Under the pieces are notes generated by a model. The model saw only the letters and a list, made by a program, of their open reading frames with translations. It made no database searches and was not told where the DNA came from. A stretch of 64,000 nucleotides of DNA from Gnetum montanum (lineage: Eukaryota; Streptophyta; Gnetopsida; Gnetales; Gnetaceae), in NCBI GenBank assembly GCA_015680685.1, contig MNCI01010461.1, positions 1,669 to 65,668 on the forward strand, in the 5' to 3' direction. Numbering within the stretch: the first letter of the stretch is position 1; each line of letters opens with the position of its first letter. A program made the translations under genes and the position numbers. Positions 23,674-34,849 of the stretch are shown here, piece by piece.

Positions 23674-24522
23674 TGATGAGTGGCGAGGTACCCCTACACT
23701 CAATCATACGAATACGAGCGTTACACATGCGATCTGATCGAACTCCATAGACAGACTAGTTGTGGCATCTAGACAGTTAGCCTTAGGTTATAGTTCGTTA
23801 TCTTCCCACCTAGACTAGTATTACCTTTGTCACATATGGTTTAGTCCAAAGTGAGGTGTATGATGGGTTCTAATCTAATGCTACTCCTGAAGGCAATGGG
23901 AAGTAATATTAACTAAGCTAGGAGAGAAGGGTGAGAGAGAATCTAATCTAGCCTAAGTGCAATGAGCATCTGTTCCTTGATTATTCGTACACATCTTAGA
24001 CTTCATGCATGACTACCACTGGGATTACCATGTGCAGATCCAAGGTACGCTATTGGGTTACCAAGTAGTCACACTTAAAAGCTCATAATCAAGTCGTACT
24101 CATTCTGCATTTTAACATGAGTTTAAGGGTGAGAGAGATTAACTAGGAAAGCAGTAAATAACAATAACAATTAAATAATTAAACTAAGTAAATGCTACAA
24201 TGATGAAGTAATCCTGATCTTTATTGCCAGTCATGTGCGTGTCCAAGTACGTCACACTCGAATAAGGATTCCATACAATTACAATCACCACACTATGGAC
24301 ATACATGGAGAGGAAACGTGTTGAGAGAGAGAAAATGAAAACTAAAATTAAAACTAACTTCTAAACTGAAACTAATTGCTTCCTATCGAATCTCTCTACC
24401 TCTTATTTATAGATGAGGAGATAGGCTACGATATCGCGTATGCGATATCACGGTTGGGCTACAATATCACGGTTGCAATATCACGTACGCGATATTGCGA
24501 TCACCCAAATGATGACTCATCA
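23674..24522 (-). repeat. Solo LTR in element B gag (849 bp)
   Basis: It begins TGATGAGTGG and ends GACTCATCA, with ACTGG duplicated exactly at 23669-23673 and 24523-24527. Minus orientation is shown by CTATAAATAAG (about 24407-24417). GATATC palindromes lie at 24429-24500. There is no internal region, so it is a solo LTR left by recombination between the two LTRs of one copy. Confidence 0.95.
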
Positions 24523-24696
24523 ACTGGCAAAGATGGTTTTTCCTCCTTAAGATGGGTTGATTTCTCCTTTTTGTAATTATGGACCTTTGTTAAGTTGAGA
24601 TTTTGGTCCCATTGATGTTTTTCAACACTCTCCCATCTAGCCATTTCTCCTTCTTCTTTGCTACCCGCTTAATAAGCTCTTGGAATTGATGGGTTC

Positions 24697-24841
24697 NNNN
24701 NNNNNNNNNNNNNNNNNNNNNNNNNNNNNNNNNNNNNNNNNNNNNNNNNNNNNNNNNNNNNNNNNNNNNNNNNNNNNNNNNNNNNNNNNNNNNNNNNNNN
24801 NNNNNNNNNNNNNNNNNNNNNNNNNNNNNNNNNNNNNNNNN
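24697..24841. other. Assembly gap (145 N) in element B gag
   Basis: Unknown bases within the gag region. Confidence 0.99.
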
Positions 24842-25301
24842 TAGAAGGCTTGTAAATGTTGTTGCAGATCTAAGTCATAACCTCTTGAGAAATTGGGAAA
24901 GTTGTTTAAATCAAGCTTGGGTAGGTGGCTCTCTTTACGATGCCTACGGGAGATTCGAACAACCTCTTGTATTTGCGTTAGGCTTGTAGTGGCCAGTAGG
25001 GGTTCATCGTCATTGAGTAAGTTATGCTTTCATGCATTGGGATGATGCTACCTTCATTTATGTTTATAAGAAATGCCCACCTCGAATTGCATACTCCAAT
25101 ATTCATTGTCATATAATTTGTTGGTTCTCTAATGAATTACCTCACTAGATGTCGCATTATCGTAGTCTTGTAGGAGAGGCATGGTTGTGAAATTGTGTGT
25201 GAATTTGTATGTGACTTTTTGTAATTATTTCTTCCTAAAAGACATATCATTAATTCCTATACAATGACCTTGTATAATATAACTAATCTAGATAACTAGC
25301 A

Positions 25302-25323
25302 CCGTCCCCGGCAACAACGCTAA
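25302..25323 (-). other. Primer binding site of element B
   Basis: On the minus strand the LTR end ACTCATCA is followed by TTAGCGTTGTTGCCGGGGAC. It resembles the TGGCGCCGTTGCCGGGGA primer site of Athila/Tat elements. Confidence 0.8.
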
Positions 25324-26146
25324 TGATGAGTGGTGAGGTACCCCTACACTCAACCATATGAATACAAGCACTTCACGCACGATCCGGTTGAACTCCGCAG
25401 ATGGACTAGTTGTGGTATCTAGATAGTTACTCATAGATCATAGTTTGCTATCTTTCCACCTGGACTAGTATTAGCTTTGTCACATATGGTTTAGTCCAGA
25501 GTGAGGTGTATGATGTGTTCCTACACTAATGCTACTCTTGAGTATGATGGGAAATAATATCAAATAAGCTAGGAGAGAGAGTGTGTGAGAGAGAATCTAA
25601 ACTAGCCTAAGTGTGATGAGCATCAGTTCCTTAATCATTCGTACACATCTTGGACCTTGTGCACAACTACCACTAGGATTACCAAGCGCATGGCCTAGGT
25701 ACGCTACTGGGTTACCAAGTACTCACACTGAAATACTCGTGATTAAGTCATGCTCATTCTGCGTTACTAGGAGATAAGGGTAAAGAGGTATTAACTAAGA
25801 AAGTAATAAATAACAATAACAATTAAATAATTAAGCTAAGTGGATGTTGCAATGATGAAGTAATCTCGATCTTTATTTCCGATCATGTGCATGTCTAATA
25901 CGTCACACTTGAATAAGGATGTCATACAATTACAATCATCACACTGCGGGCATGCATTGGGAGGAAGGGTTGAGAGGAAAAACTGACAAAAAGTCCCTAC
26001 CTTAATACTAAAAACTCTCCCTAACCAAATCCACCTACCTCTTATTTATAGATGAGGAGATAGACTATGATATCGCATATCCGATATTGTGTCTAGGTTG
26101 CGATATCGCGTACATGATACTGCAACCAACAATTCATGACTCATCA
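25324..26146 (-). repeat. 5' LTR of element B (823 bp)
   Basis: It begins TGATGAGTGG and ends ACTCATCA, followed by the CCTTG duplication at 26147-26151. The minus-strand TATA box CTATAAATAAG is at about 26040-26050. It includes a GA-rich tract (25566-25595) and the GATTACCAAGCG and GGTTACCAAGT blocks that the 3' copy has partly lost. Confidence 0.9.
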
Positions 26147-27440
26147 CCTTGGATGCTACCATTGGCTGATAATATGCCTTGATGCACAAATGTCCTAGCC
26201 ATGGTTATTCTCAATTGGTTCAACTCCATCACATTGTAGATGGGCTTCATAATGAAATAAGGAAAATCTTTGGTGTCTATGCCCAAGGGCAATTTTCAGA
26301 ACTAAGTGCCTAATAGATACAAAGATTAATAAAGTAGGTAGCTAAAGAGGAGGACAAACTAAGAAAAAGAGAAAGTGCAGAAGAATACAATCATGATCCT
26401 TCCATTTGTAAGAGGGAAGTTCGATTCTACGACAATGAGGATGAGTCCATATTTGATGAGGGGATGAATAAGAAAATGTTGCCACTTCAAAAATTCCAAT
26501 TTGAACTTACGACCAAGGTTGATCAGTTATGGGACTCAATGAATAACAGATTTCAAGTTGTTCTCAAAATTGCTGAAGAGTCTAAAGAACAGGGTAGTAA
26601 CCGTGAGCACAGGAGGCGTAAGGAAGCTCACCATGCATATCACAAAGGTAAGGGCAAGATTGCTGTAATCAAAGAAATTGTAGACAATGAATCAAATGAT
26701 GATCATGGATGTAACGTTTGTCAATATGAACATCTTAAGGGATGTTGCCCCATTGTGTCACATCTATAGGAGTCTAGGGTGTATACCTTATATCCACAAC
26801 TTACACAAAGACAAACATCTAGAAGGTTACCTTATCCTCAAGGTAATATCAAGTAGTTCCATCAACAATAACCATATTATCTAAGTGGAGCTCCACTACA
26901 ACTGTATGAACAGTATCAATAGTGGAAACAACCACAATCATTGACACTTGCATCGCCAAGGCAACAATACCCTTATCGACAACCTGATCATGATTATCAC
27001 ATTCAACAACCCATGTCTCCACGTGACTCCTCTAGTCACGTCTCTAATTTTTAGCCTCACTACCACCCTTCAAATTATTATTGAGCTCAATCACCACATG
27101 AAAGAAGGGACACTGCCTCTTATCCTTATCCTCCTCCTGTCCCTACACATACTCCTCCTCTAGTCGCACAGCTACTACCTACTCCACCAATGCAAGGTGA
27201 ACTACCTGCTCAACTGCAATAATGTAATCGTATGAGGGCTATTAATTTATTGGATCATCAATCAGAGGGGTAGAATGCTCACTCAAATAAAAGACATTTC
27301 TTTCAACCCTGTAGTCCACCTAAGCCCTCACATATACTTGCAGTTAACAACCCTACTCCTGCCTCTTCCTCCATATCAAATTCCTTCAGGACTCCTTCAA
27401 ATCAAAATCTGACAAAGATCCATATCGTAATGCTTATTCA
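26147..27440 (+). pseudogene. gag of the outer element, C-terminal part (broken)
   Basis: It resumes the gag frame cut by element B: IFGVYAQGQFSEL matches TLGMYAQGRLSEL in element E (about 63750). A basic stretch (26580-26670) precedes GCNVCQYEHLKGCC at about 26708-26750, a variant CCHC knuckle (C-x2-C-x3-H-x3-C); C has GCDIYLYDHPKSYC there. The rest (26820-27440) is Pro/Gln/Tyr/His-rich with several stops. The equivalent region in other members leads into protease. Confidence 0.75.
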
Positions 27441-27924
27441 CATTATTTCTAATTAGATCTATGTAGGAAACCTTCCTAGGAAATTAGTCAACCCTAGAAG
27501 TCCTCTAATTTACTTGCAAATTGTTGGGAATGAACTATGCAAGGCTCTTCTCGATTCAGATTCTGGTGTTAATTTTATTTGTCATGAGATGTACACTACT
27601 TGGAACTTGCCTCCTCTCAAGAAGAACAACATAAGATTACAATTAGTAGACTAGCCCATCACTATTTCATTGGGACTAGTAGAAGACATTATTACCACTG
27701 TCTCTGGATGGTCTTATCTTGCCGATTTCTTAGTAATCAAAGTGGAGAACTGCAAAGGAGATTTCTCAATCATCATGGGAAGGGCATGGTTGAGCATCAT
27801 CAATGCAAAAATGGGCATCAGAGATCTTTCACTAGAGATATCTAAAGAAAATGCAGTTAGAAAGATCGAAAAGAAGAGAGTTCCATGCATCGCGTACAAC
27901 AATATTGGGTGCAATTATGTGTAG
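27441..27924 (+). pseudogene. Aspartic protease of the outer element (broken)
   Basis: After YVGNLPRKLVNPRSPLIYLQ comes LCKALLDSDSGVNFI (about 27533-27580), where a retropepsin has its active-site Asp-Thr/Ser-Gly; here DSG. Downstream, GDFSIIMGRAWLS (about 27760-27795) corresponds to the 'ILGRPFL' flap-end region of plant gypsy proteases. It would mature the Gag-Pol polyprotein. One stop follows at 27922. Confidence 0.75.
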
Positions 27925-28179
27925 AAACTATGGGCTGTAAAGTAAGCATCTATCTCTGCATGCAAACAATGTGCACCAAAAGCATAAATTCAAAGGTGTT
28001 TACATGCAGTAGCCACAAAACAGGAGGGCATCCAATGGCTGACCGCTGATTTTGAAAGTAGCACACTATGCATGGAACCAACTGAGAGCCTAACATGTGC
28101 ATATGTCATAGGCATGAATGACCTAGAGCAAGTTCATCACCAACTCTCTAATGATACAAATGATGATAGTCACTAGGGA

Positions 28180-29138
28180 TAGTTGGACATTCCTGAAAAA
28201 TTCAAATAAGAGCCCCTTGACCTAAAAATGTTACTAACTGGAATGGAATATGTATTTTTGAAAAATGAAAAGCCGATTATAATAAATGCAAAACTTGCTC
28301 CAAAACAAAAAAAAGATGTTGTTGAAAGTAGTTGAAAGATGGTCAGCAGCTTTTGCTTGGTCATATCTTGAACTCATAGGGATTGATCCTAAGATATGCT
28401 AACATTGCATCTACCCAGCCATAAAGCGAAAACAATAGCCACAAAAGCGGTTGAACCCCAACTTCAAGCAAATCCTCAAAAAGGAAATCAAGCAACTCCT
28501 CAAGGTGGGGTTCATCTATCCCATTGCAAATAGCAAGTGGGTTAGCCCACTAGTAATTGTACTAAAGAAAGGTGATAAGTGGTGGGTCTACATCAATTTT
28601 AGGTTGTTGAATATGGCAACATTCAAGGATCATTTTCCATTGCCATTTGTTGATCAGCTACTAGACACAACATTTGGGCATTGCTACTACAACTTTCTAC
28701 ATGGTTATAGTGGCCATAACCAAATTCAAATTGCACTAGAGGACTAAGCAAAAACAATATTCATGAGTCCCTAGGGGACTTTTGCATATCGTAAGATGTT
28801 GTTTGATCTATGAAATGCTTCTGCCACATTCCAATGCTTGGTCCTGAGCATTTTTTAGCAGTAGATCGGTAGTGGCGTGGAAGTCTTCATGGATGACTTC
28901 TCCACCTATGGAGCTACATGTGAGCAAGCCCTAGACCACCTTAAGTAAGTGCTGAAATGGCGTGTTGAAACCAACTTGTGGCTCAATTGACAGAAAAGTC
29001 ACCTCATAGTCCAGGAGGGCATTGTACTAGGGCACAGAATCTCGCAAGCAAGAATTGAGGTAAACCCTAAGAAAATAAGGGTCATCCAAGGAATAACCCA
29101 CCAACTAGAAATAATTAAAGATGTTCAATCATTCCTAT
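28180..29138 (+). pseudogene. Reverse transcriptase of the outer element, N-terminal part (broken)
   Basis: Recognisable blocks are AFAWSYLELIGIDP (about 28348-28390), LKVGFIYPIANSKWVSPLV (28500-28557), DHFPLPFVDQLLDT (28629-28670), NQIQIALED (28718-28744), GTFAYRKM (28780) and VFMDDF (about 28883-28900), which is the catalytic YMDD-type box with F at its first position. At least six in-frame stops occur (28745 and in SP*GTF, FDL*NAS among others). It ends in DVQSFL, where a solo LTR is inserted; the frame resumes at 29792. The sequence style fits the Ogre/Tat/Athila clade. Confidence 0.85.
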
Positions 29139-29791
29139 TGTTATAATCAGATCTGAAAACAATTAGATCTGAAAACACACTATAAATGCTCTAGAGAAAT
29201 TATTAAAAAAACCCTACAGATCTGAATAAATCATTAGAGGCAAAATATTGCACTGTAAGAAACACTATAAACCACTTTCAAAACATTCCAAACTCTAGCA
29301 AACATTTGTTGTGATAACAGAATGAAAGCAGAATAAAAACAGTAAAAAGGAAATAGCACAAGAACATAGAGAGTTACATGGTTCGGGCCCCTTTTACCCT
29401 ACTTCCACAACAATGCAAATCTACCTTCTATTCTTCTCAAATCTTAAGGACACAAGCCGTCCTTGCGACTTTTCAAACACACAATCTATTATTCCAATAG
29501 ATCTCAAATCAACACCAGCAAGACTCATGTCTCCAAGGTAAAACCTTGATACAGTGCTTTCACTTTTAAGCACACCCTAAAGGCTACCCCAAGCCTTCTA
29601 TTTATGAAGAAACATGAGGACCAAACCCCAATCCTAATACATGTGGGATAAAACACCAAGCCTCCTATTTATGAGGAAACATGAGGACCAAACCCCAATC
29701 CTAATACATGTGGGATAAAACACATCCCCACATCAAATGCAACATAAAAGAAAATACAACAATTAATGTATTTGTCTTCATTTTTCCAACA
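29139..29791 (-). repeat. Copia-like solo LTR in the RT gene (653 bp)
   Basis: It begins TGTTATAATC and ends TTTTTCCAACA, so on the minus strand it opens TGTTGGAAAA, a common copia LTR start. Its 5-bp flanks are CCTAT and CCTTT, one mismatch. RT sequence is continuous across it. TATA-like CATAAATAG occurs on the minus strand. A unit of about 67 bases (29589-29655 and 29656-29722) is duplicated in tandem and includes that TATA. It has no sequence in common with the gypsy LTRs here. Confidence 0.75.
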
Positions 29792-30330
29792 CCTTTGACA
29801 TACTAGATAGTACTGATGATTCATGAAGAATTTCTTTAGGATCGTAAAACCGTTGGTGGAGCTAACAAAGAAAGATGCTTCCTTTGTCTAGATTGCAAAA
29901 TATGAGAAAGCATTCCAGCAACTAAAAGAGAATCTTGTAGAAACTCCAATCCTACAAGAAATTGACTGGTTCAGATCATTTCATATTATGATAGATGCAT
30001 TGAATTATGCAGTGGTGCTAACATAGTTAGATGACAAGAAATGACCATACTGCATCCACTACGCTAGCCAAAGCATTGTTGGTGCACAACTAAACTATAC
30101 CACCACAGAAAAAGAATTGATGGCAGTGGTGTTTACTCTAGAGAAGTTTAGGCATTATGTGCTTGGATACAAGGTTTTTGTGCACAGTGCCATCCACTTC
30201 CTGATGAATAAGCCAATGGCAAGCCCTCATATCATAAGGTGGTTGGTGATCTTGCAAGAATTCAATCTTACGATGGTAGATCAAAAGGACACTAAGAATG
30301 TGATCGTTGATCATTTGTCTCAATTGTGAT
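29792..30330 (+). pseudogene. RT connection and RNase H of the outer element (broken)
   Basis: It starts with a decayed GHTRYYRRFMKNF-like block in which Gly and Arg codons have become TGA, then continues VKPLVELTKKDASF. RNase H is marked by FHIMIDALNYAV (about 29978-30010), YTTTEKELMAVVFTLEKFRHYVLG (30098-30170, catalytic Glu) and IIRWLVILQEF to VIVDHLSQL (30230-30328). It would degrade RNA in the RNA-DNA hybrid. Confidence 0.85.
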
Positions 30331-30479
30331 GGGACAACAAAGAGGAAGAAAGCCCACTCTCTAACATGTTTTATGATGAACTTCTCTTTGTTAGGGCTAT
30401 AATTGAATAAATGCCCAATGAGCCAAAATGGTATGATGGCATTCTCACCTATCTTCTCATTCAAGAGAGGCCATAAGTG

Positions 30480-31407
30480 TTGGACCACCAGAAGAAACAA
30501 CAATTTCTTCACTAGGTAAAGCACTTCATGGAAATCAATGGACACCTCTACAAGGTGTGCGCTAATGGCCTGGTTCATTGGTGTGTCCCTAATGTTGATC
30601 AACTGTGTGTTCTCCAAGATGCTCATGAAGGTTCTTGTCGAGGACATTATGCTGGGAGATGCATGGCCATTAAAATCTTGATGGCAGGCTACTATTGGCC
30701 AACACACTTCAAGGATGCTCACCATTACATCTGCTCTTGTGAATGATGTCAATGAGATGGTGGAATGATTACTCAAATGGAGAAACCTCAATAATGGATT
30801 GAACCACTAGAACACTTCGACATTTGGGGCATTGACTTCATGGGTCCCATCATGTCCATGTCAAATGAAAAGGCGTACATCATAGTCATTGTTGACTATT
30901 GTACAAAATGGTTAGAAGCAGCAACCATCATCAACTGTACATCTTCTACTGCTGCATAGTTTATATAACAAAATGTTGTAAATAGGTTTGGTGTGCCATG
31001 TGCATTAATTTCTAATAATGGAACTCACTTTACAGGCACTACTTTTTGGAAACTCATGCAATGCTTGGGGGTTGAACATAAACTCACAACACCTTACCAT
31101 CCCCAAGCCAATGGTCAAGTTGAGGTTACTAATAGGGAAATCACAAGGCTACTAACAAGAATTGTTAGCAAGTATAAGAAGGATTGGAGCACAAAACTCA
31201 ATGATGCCTTTTGGGCCTACCACTTAACATGCAAACTTCCTATAGGCTACTCTCCCTATGAGCTTGTGTACAAGAAATTACCATAACTTCCTATTCAATC
31301 TGAGCTCTATACACTTTCAACTGCTTGCGACCTGGACCTTGACTTAATTCTAGCCCAAAAAGAACAACTGATGAATCTCAACTTACTAGAAAAAAACTGA
31401 TTATCAG
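30480..31407 (+). pseudogene. Integrase of the outer element, N-terminal and core parts (broken)
   Basis: The zinc-binding part reads HEGSCRGHYAG ... YICSCE*CQ (about 30629-30755, HHCC with a stop inserted). The core has FDIWGIDFMGP (30818-30850, first Asp), LISNNGTHFTG (about 31002-31035, where the second catalytic Asp is changed to Asn) and YHPQANGQVEVTNREI (31095-31145, with the Glu). It ends ALISNN through AYHLTCKLPIGYSPYELVY, followed by the insertion at 31408. The Asp-to-Asn change and the stops make it inactive. Confidence 0.85.
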
Positions 31408-32471
31408 TGATGAGTGGCGAGGTACCCCTACGCTCAACCATACAAATACAAGTGTTTCACACACGATCCAGTCAAATTCCAAGGACTAAGTGCTTAAACA
31501 CCCTAATGGAACACTCAAGGTTAATCAATTGTTGTCTTTCCAAACTTACTTGTATTATCACAGTTGTATGATTAAGTAAGCTTGAGGCATATGATTTTTA
31601 TACCTTTTATGTTTTTATGTCCTATTACTAATAAGGGAGGAGAGAGAGAGATAACTAAGTGACTAATTTAACTTAACTACTGATTAAGTAGGCTTTAAAC
31701 TAATCCTAACATCAGTATCCATTCTCACTTGTCGTACCCATCTTGAAGTAGCACAACACTACTGGGATTACCAAACGCTAATCGTTACTGGGTTACCAAG
31801 TGTTACACGCATGCTCGAAGTGATCGTACTATGTGTGCTTAATAACAGAAATGTAAAGTGCATAAAATAAAATAAAATAACAAAATAAAATAAATGCAAA
31901 AGAAAATAAAATAAAGGAAATGAGTAAGAAAACAAATCTCAAGTGCTGCAAGGATGAATCCAAGAGCTCATCTTTATTGCCGTACACAAGGTGTGCTTAG
32001 GTACACAATGCTCGAATAAAGATCCGTCCACACTTAAACCTCCTGCTGCAGGAACTTGGCTAGAGTTTCACTACTTGACTCCTAAAAGATTTCCTCTTTT
32101 GAATTCTTCTTCTTTTTCTTCTTCTTCTTCTTCTTCTTGACTTCCCTATTGTGTGCATGGGCACTATATATATAGGCTTGGGAGCAACTACTCTAATAAT
32201 TACAAAAACTACCACTCTAATTTTAGAGAAACTGCCCCTCTAATTTTAAAGAAACTGCCACTCTAATAATTAGAATAACTGTTCTAATAATAACCACTCT
32301 AATAATTAGAGTAACCACCCTAATAATAACCACTCTAATTATTAGAGTAACCACTCTAATAATAACCACTCTAATTATTAGAGTAACCACCCTAATAATT
32401 ACCACTCTAGTTATTAGAGTAATTGCTCTAATAATTACCACTCTAATTATTAGAGTAACCACTCTCATCAA
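31408..32471 (-). repeat. Solo LTR in the integrase gene, AT-palindrome subfamily (about 1064 bp)
   Basis: It begins TGATGAGTGGCGAGG and ends ACTCTCATCA, and integrase coding continues on both sides. The minus-strand TATA box is CTATATATATAG (about 32165-32176). Instead of GATATC palindromes, its U3 holds a tandem array (32210-32465). The rest shares GGATTACCAAACG and GGTTACCAAGTG with the sibling LTRs. A clean target-site duplication is not visible (ATCAG against AGTAG), so the right boundary may be off by a few bases. Confidence 0.8.
32210..32465. repeat. Tandem array of AT-rich palindromes in the solo LTR U3
   Basis: About ten imperfect copies of CCACTCTAATTATTAGAGTAA and variants occupy this interval. 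Each contains the inverted repeat CTCTAATTATTAGAG. The array sits where other LTRs of the family have GATATC palindromes, just upstream (minus strand) of TATA. The open frame on the minus strand is a by-product of the repeat. Confidence 0.85.
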
Positions 32472-32516
32472 GTAGCTTTATCATCTAACAAGTTATCATC
32501 TAATTTTAACCAGGAA

Positions 32517-32803
32517 ATAAGGTTCTCTACTAGAACCCCACACACGTACCTCAACAAACTAAGTTTCAAATGTTGTGGAAAGGACCTTACATCATTTATG
32601 AAACTTTTCCTTCTAGGGTCATGATGATTTATAAACCTAGGAGCCCAAATAAAAAACTAATGGTTAATATCCAACAAATTAAACCTTTCCATGCGCATAC
32701 ACCAGCTAACACAACAAACATTTCATCAGATGGACAACCATGCTCCATATTTTGGATCTCCTCCTTTCAACTTAGTCATGGGGGAGATGGCCACTCATGC
32801 TAA
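32517..32803 (+). pseudogene. Integrase C-terminal tail of the outer element
   Basis: PGNKVL (about 32512-32530) starts the usual C-terminal beta domain; WKGPYIIYE (about 32576-32602) and VNIQQIKPFHA (32661-32693) are the standard end of plant gypsy integrases. The frame stops at 32803. The motif CTTAGTCATGGGGGAG (32770-32786) overlaps the end. Confidence 0.8.
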
Positions 32804-34849
32804 TCATACAAGTGGCTCCTCAGTTTTTCAACTTTTTTATTTTACAACTTTTTGTTTTACACATTCTTTATTTTACATCTTTTTGTTTTAATGTTATTAA
32901 TCTTTTCTAATTTTTGTTTTACACCATCATTAGTACATTTGCTATTTCTTGAATATTTTACACTTTCTTTTATATTTTCTTTTATTTGGTGTGATTTTCT
33001 AACTTTTTGTTAATAAGTGCTAGGTAAATGGATAATGTGTTACTTGATTGTGGTATGTATTACTTTTCTTATTTGATTGTTGGTGTCTAGTTTCTGACTT
33101 TGAATTTTGTTACGGATGATTAGGACATGGTTTCTTTTTCATGTAATAGCCAATGAGTCCACACATCCACCCGTACAAAAACTCTATGATTTTCCTTGTT
33201 TTGGAAACGTGCAGTCCCTTTTTCATTATAAAACTTTAATAAATTTGTGACTTTAGTAGTTTCCAAACTTGGGAAGGATTCCAAGATTTGAATAGGGTGT
33301 GGCTTCAAGGGGATATGGTATTCTTTGTGCTTTTTTGTTTTCCTAGGTGCATGTGTATTTTCATGGACTTCTTACCATTCCATGTCATCCAATAATAGGA
33401 TGTTGAATAAGTTCTTGCATGGTGTGGTTCTCATCAACGAAAAAAAAGTGATGAGAATTCAAAGCACATCCCTTGGACAAAATAAATGCATACATCCTTG
33501 TATAGTGTGGTTCTCATCAAGAAAAGAAAAAAAAGAATCTAAGAATTCAAAGCACACCCCTCGGACAAAATAAATGTATGTGTCCTTGCATGGTGTGGTT
33601 CCCATTTCAAAACTAATAATAGGAATTCAAAGCACATCTCTTAGACAAAATAAATGGGCTACAAGCACTAGTTATGGGACTAGTCCCCTCTAACTAAGGC
33701 CCTTCCTCACTTTCTACTTCTTCTCTAATAAGGAACAGTGGTTGTTCTATGGGAGCACTCTTGTGTCTTAGGGGATGGACTGGTCTTAGAATGACAATGC
33801 GAAGTCACTGAACATGGTTGGTTTTGATTTGGACTAAGGATGGATCCTATCAAGTTATTTAACCACAAAATCCACAAGGAACTTCATGTGATCATAATTA
33901 GGAACTTCATTCCACTCTCTCTCTCATCCATCTATGCTTTACATGTCTCACCTCACTATCGATTTCATGTTTTGGTTTGATGTCCTAGTTTGATGTGTAA
34001 AAATTCTTAGTTTCTTATGGGCTTTTGTACTTAACCTTCTATAACCATTAATCATCCATGGAGCTCACAGACTCTTTCGTTTGAAGTTATGCAAGGGCCT
34101 AAGAGGCCTATGCCTACTTTGGGGAGGACACACTTGCATATCTTTTGGTTAGGTTAGTTAAGTTCTTTACCCTTAGAAATTTTTGCAATCAAATTCTCTT
34201 TTGTTTACCCCATGAATGACATCCAATTATACACATCTTTCCAACAATTTTCAGTGAATTCATCTTTTTATTATTGAGAACTCATATACCCTCTTCAAAT
34301 ATTTCCTTGTGTTGAGCTTTTTCCAAATTTAATGGATCGCTCATCTAATTTACCTTATTTGTTGACCTTCCTACTAACACTACTAAATAAACCAATATAC
34401 CACAATCACAAATTAGCCAAGTGTAACCATCGATGAGACAAGGCATTTAACTACTATGTGTTACACATTGCATACCAATTCATGATTTTGTTATGATTGC
34501 AGTGGGAAGCATGGAGTAGAAGTGGGACTATCTTCATCGAGGATGTAGCAATACCACATGATCAGGACTATTCATGATCGTTGGATCTCTTTTCTCTCTC
34601 TCATTCTTCTACTGCCAAGAGGTGTTGGATGTCAGTGTTATCTAGGGTGTTCACTTCTCTTATCATGAATACCCCATGTTGTAAAAATTGTACTTCCATA
34701 TACTTGGGCACTCAAAGTTTGTCTGTTTCATCTAAGTCAATTTGTAATGACAGTCAATAATCCCATACCTACATAATATATTATGTCATAAAGAACTTGT
34801 TGCTTCTTTTCTACACTCGAGGAAGAGTTTTCATTTAGTCGTCAGGGTA
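32804..34849 (+). repeat. 3' spacer of the outer element
   Basis: A non-coding 2-kb region shared in part with elements A, B and C. It contains three tandem units of about 80 bases (33413-33657), each with 'TGGTGTGGTTCTCATC', then 'GAATTCAAAGCACA' and 'GGACAAAATAAATG'. No extra ORF like that of A/B is present. It ends with TCGTCAGGGTA next to the 3' LTR. Confidence 0.7.

Larger units (their letters stand above)
22613..25300 (-). pseudogene. gag of element B (broken, interrupted by a solo LTR and a gap)
   Basis: Read from about 25300 downwards, fragments align with the other gags: a stretch before the gap containing LDLNNFPNFSRGYDLDLQQH corresponds to the capsid-like DMNNIPRFE region. After the gap and the solo LTR, the part 23520-22613 is Pro/His/Gln-rich and contains PQHQRCPFFRHDRRKG. 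Element C has PQPQKCPFFRAVSSHKHK there, so this C-terminal Cys/His-containing piece is conserved. There are many stops. This part would bind RNA and form the particle. Confidence 0.65.
16972..26146 (-). mobile_element. Element B: complete non-autonomous gypsy-type element with an extra ORF
   Basis: It is a 9.2-kb insertion in outer-element gag with an exact CCTTG duplication. In transcript order (minus strand) it has: 5' LTR 26146-25324, primer site from 25323, gag 25300-22600, hairpin-like G-tract 22612-22591, spacer to about 21240, internal promoter 21210-21166, second G-tract 20998-20979, extra ORF 20675-17878, purine tract, 3' LTR 17687-16972. No RT, RNase H or integrase is present. A solo LTR (23674-24522) interrupts gag. 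It is the only complete example in the window of this gag plus extra-ORF layout. Confidence 0.9.

Noticed and set aside
27714-27914. Minus-strand frame opposite the protease
   Set aside because: The plus strand has the recognisable protease flap-end motif, so this is a shadow.
32223-32471. 82-codon frame on the minus strand rich in Val, Ile and Arg
   Set aside because: A by-product of the AT palindrome array; low complexity and no start context.
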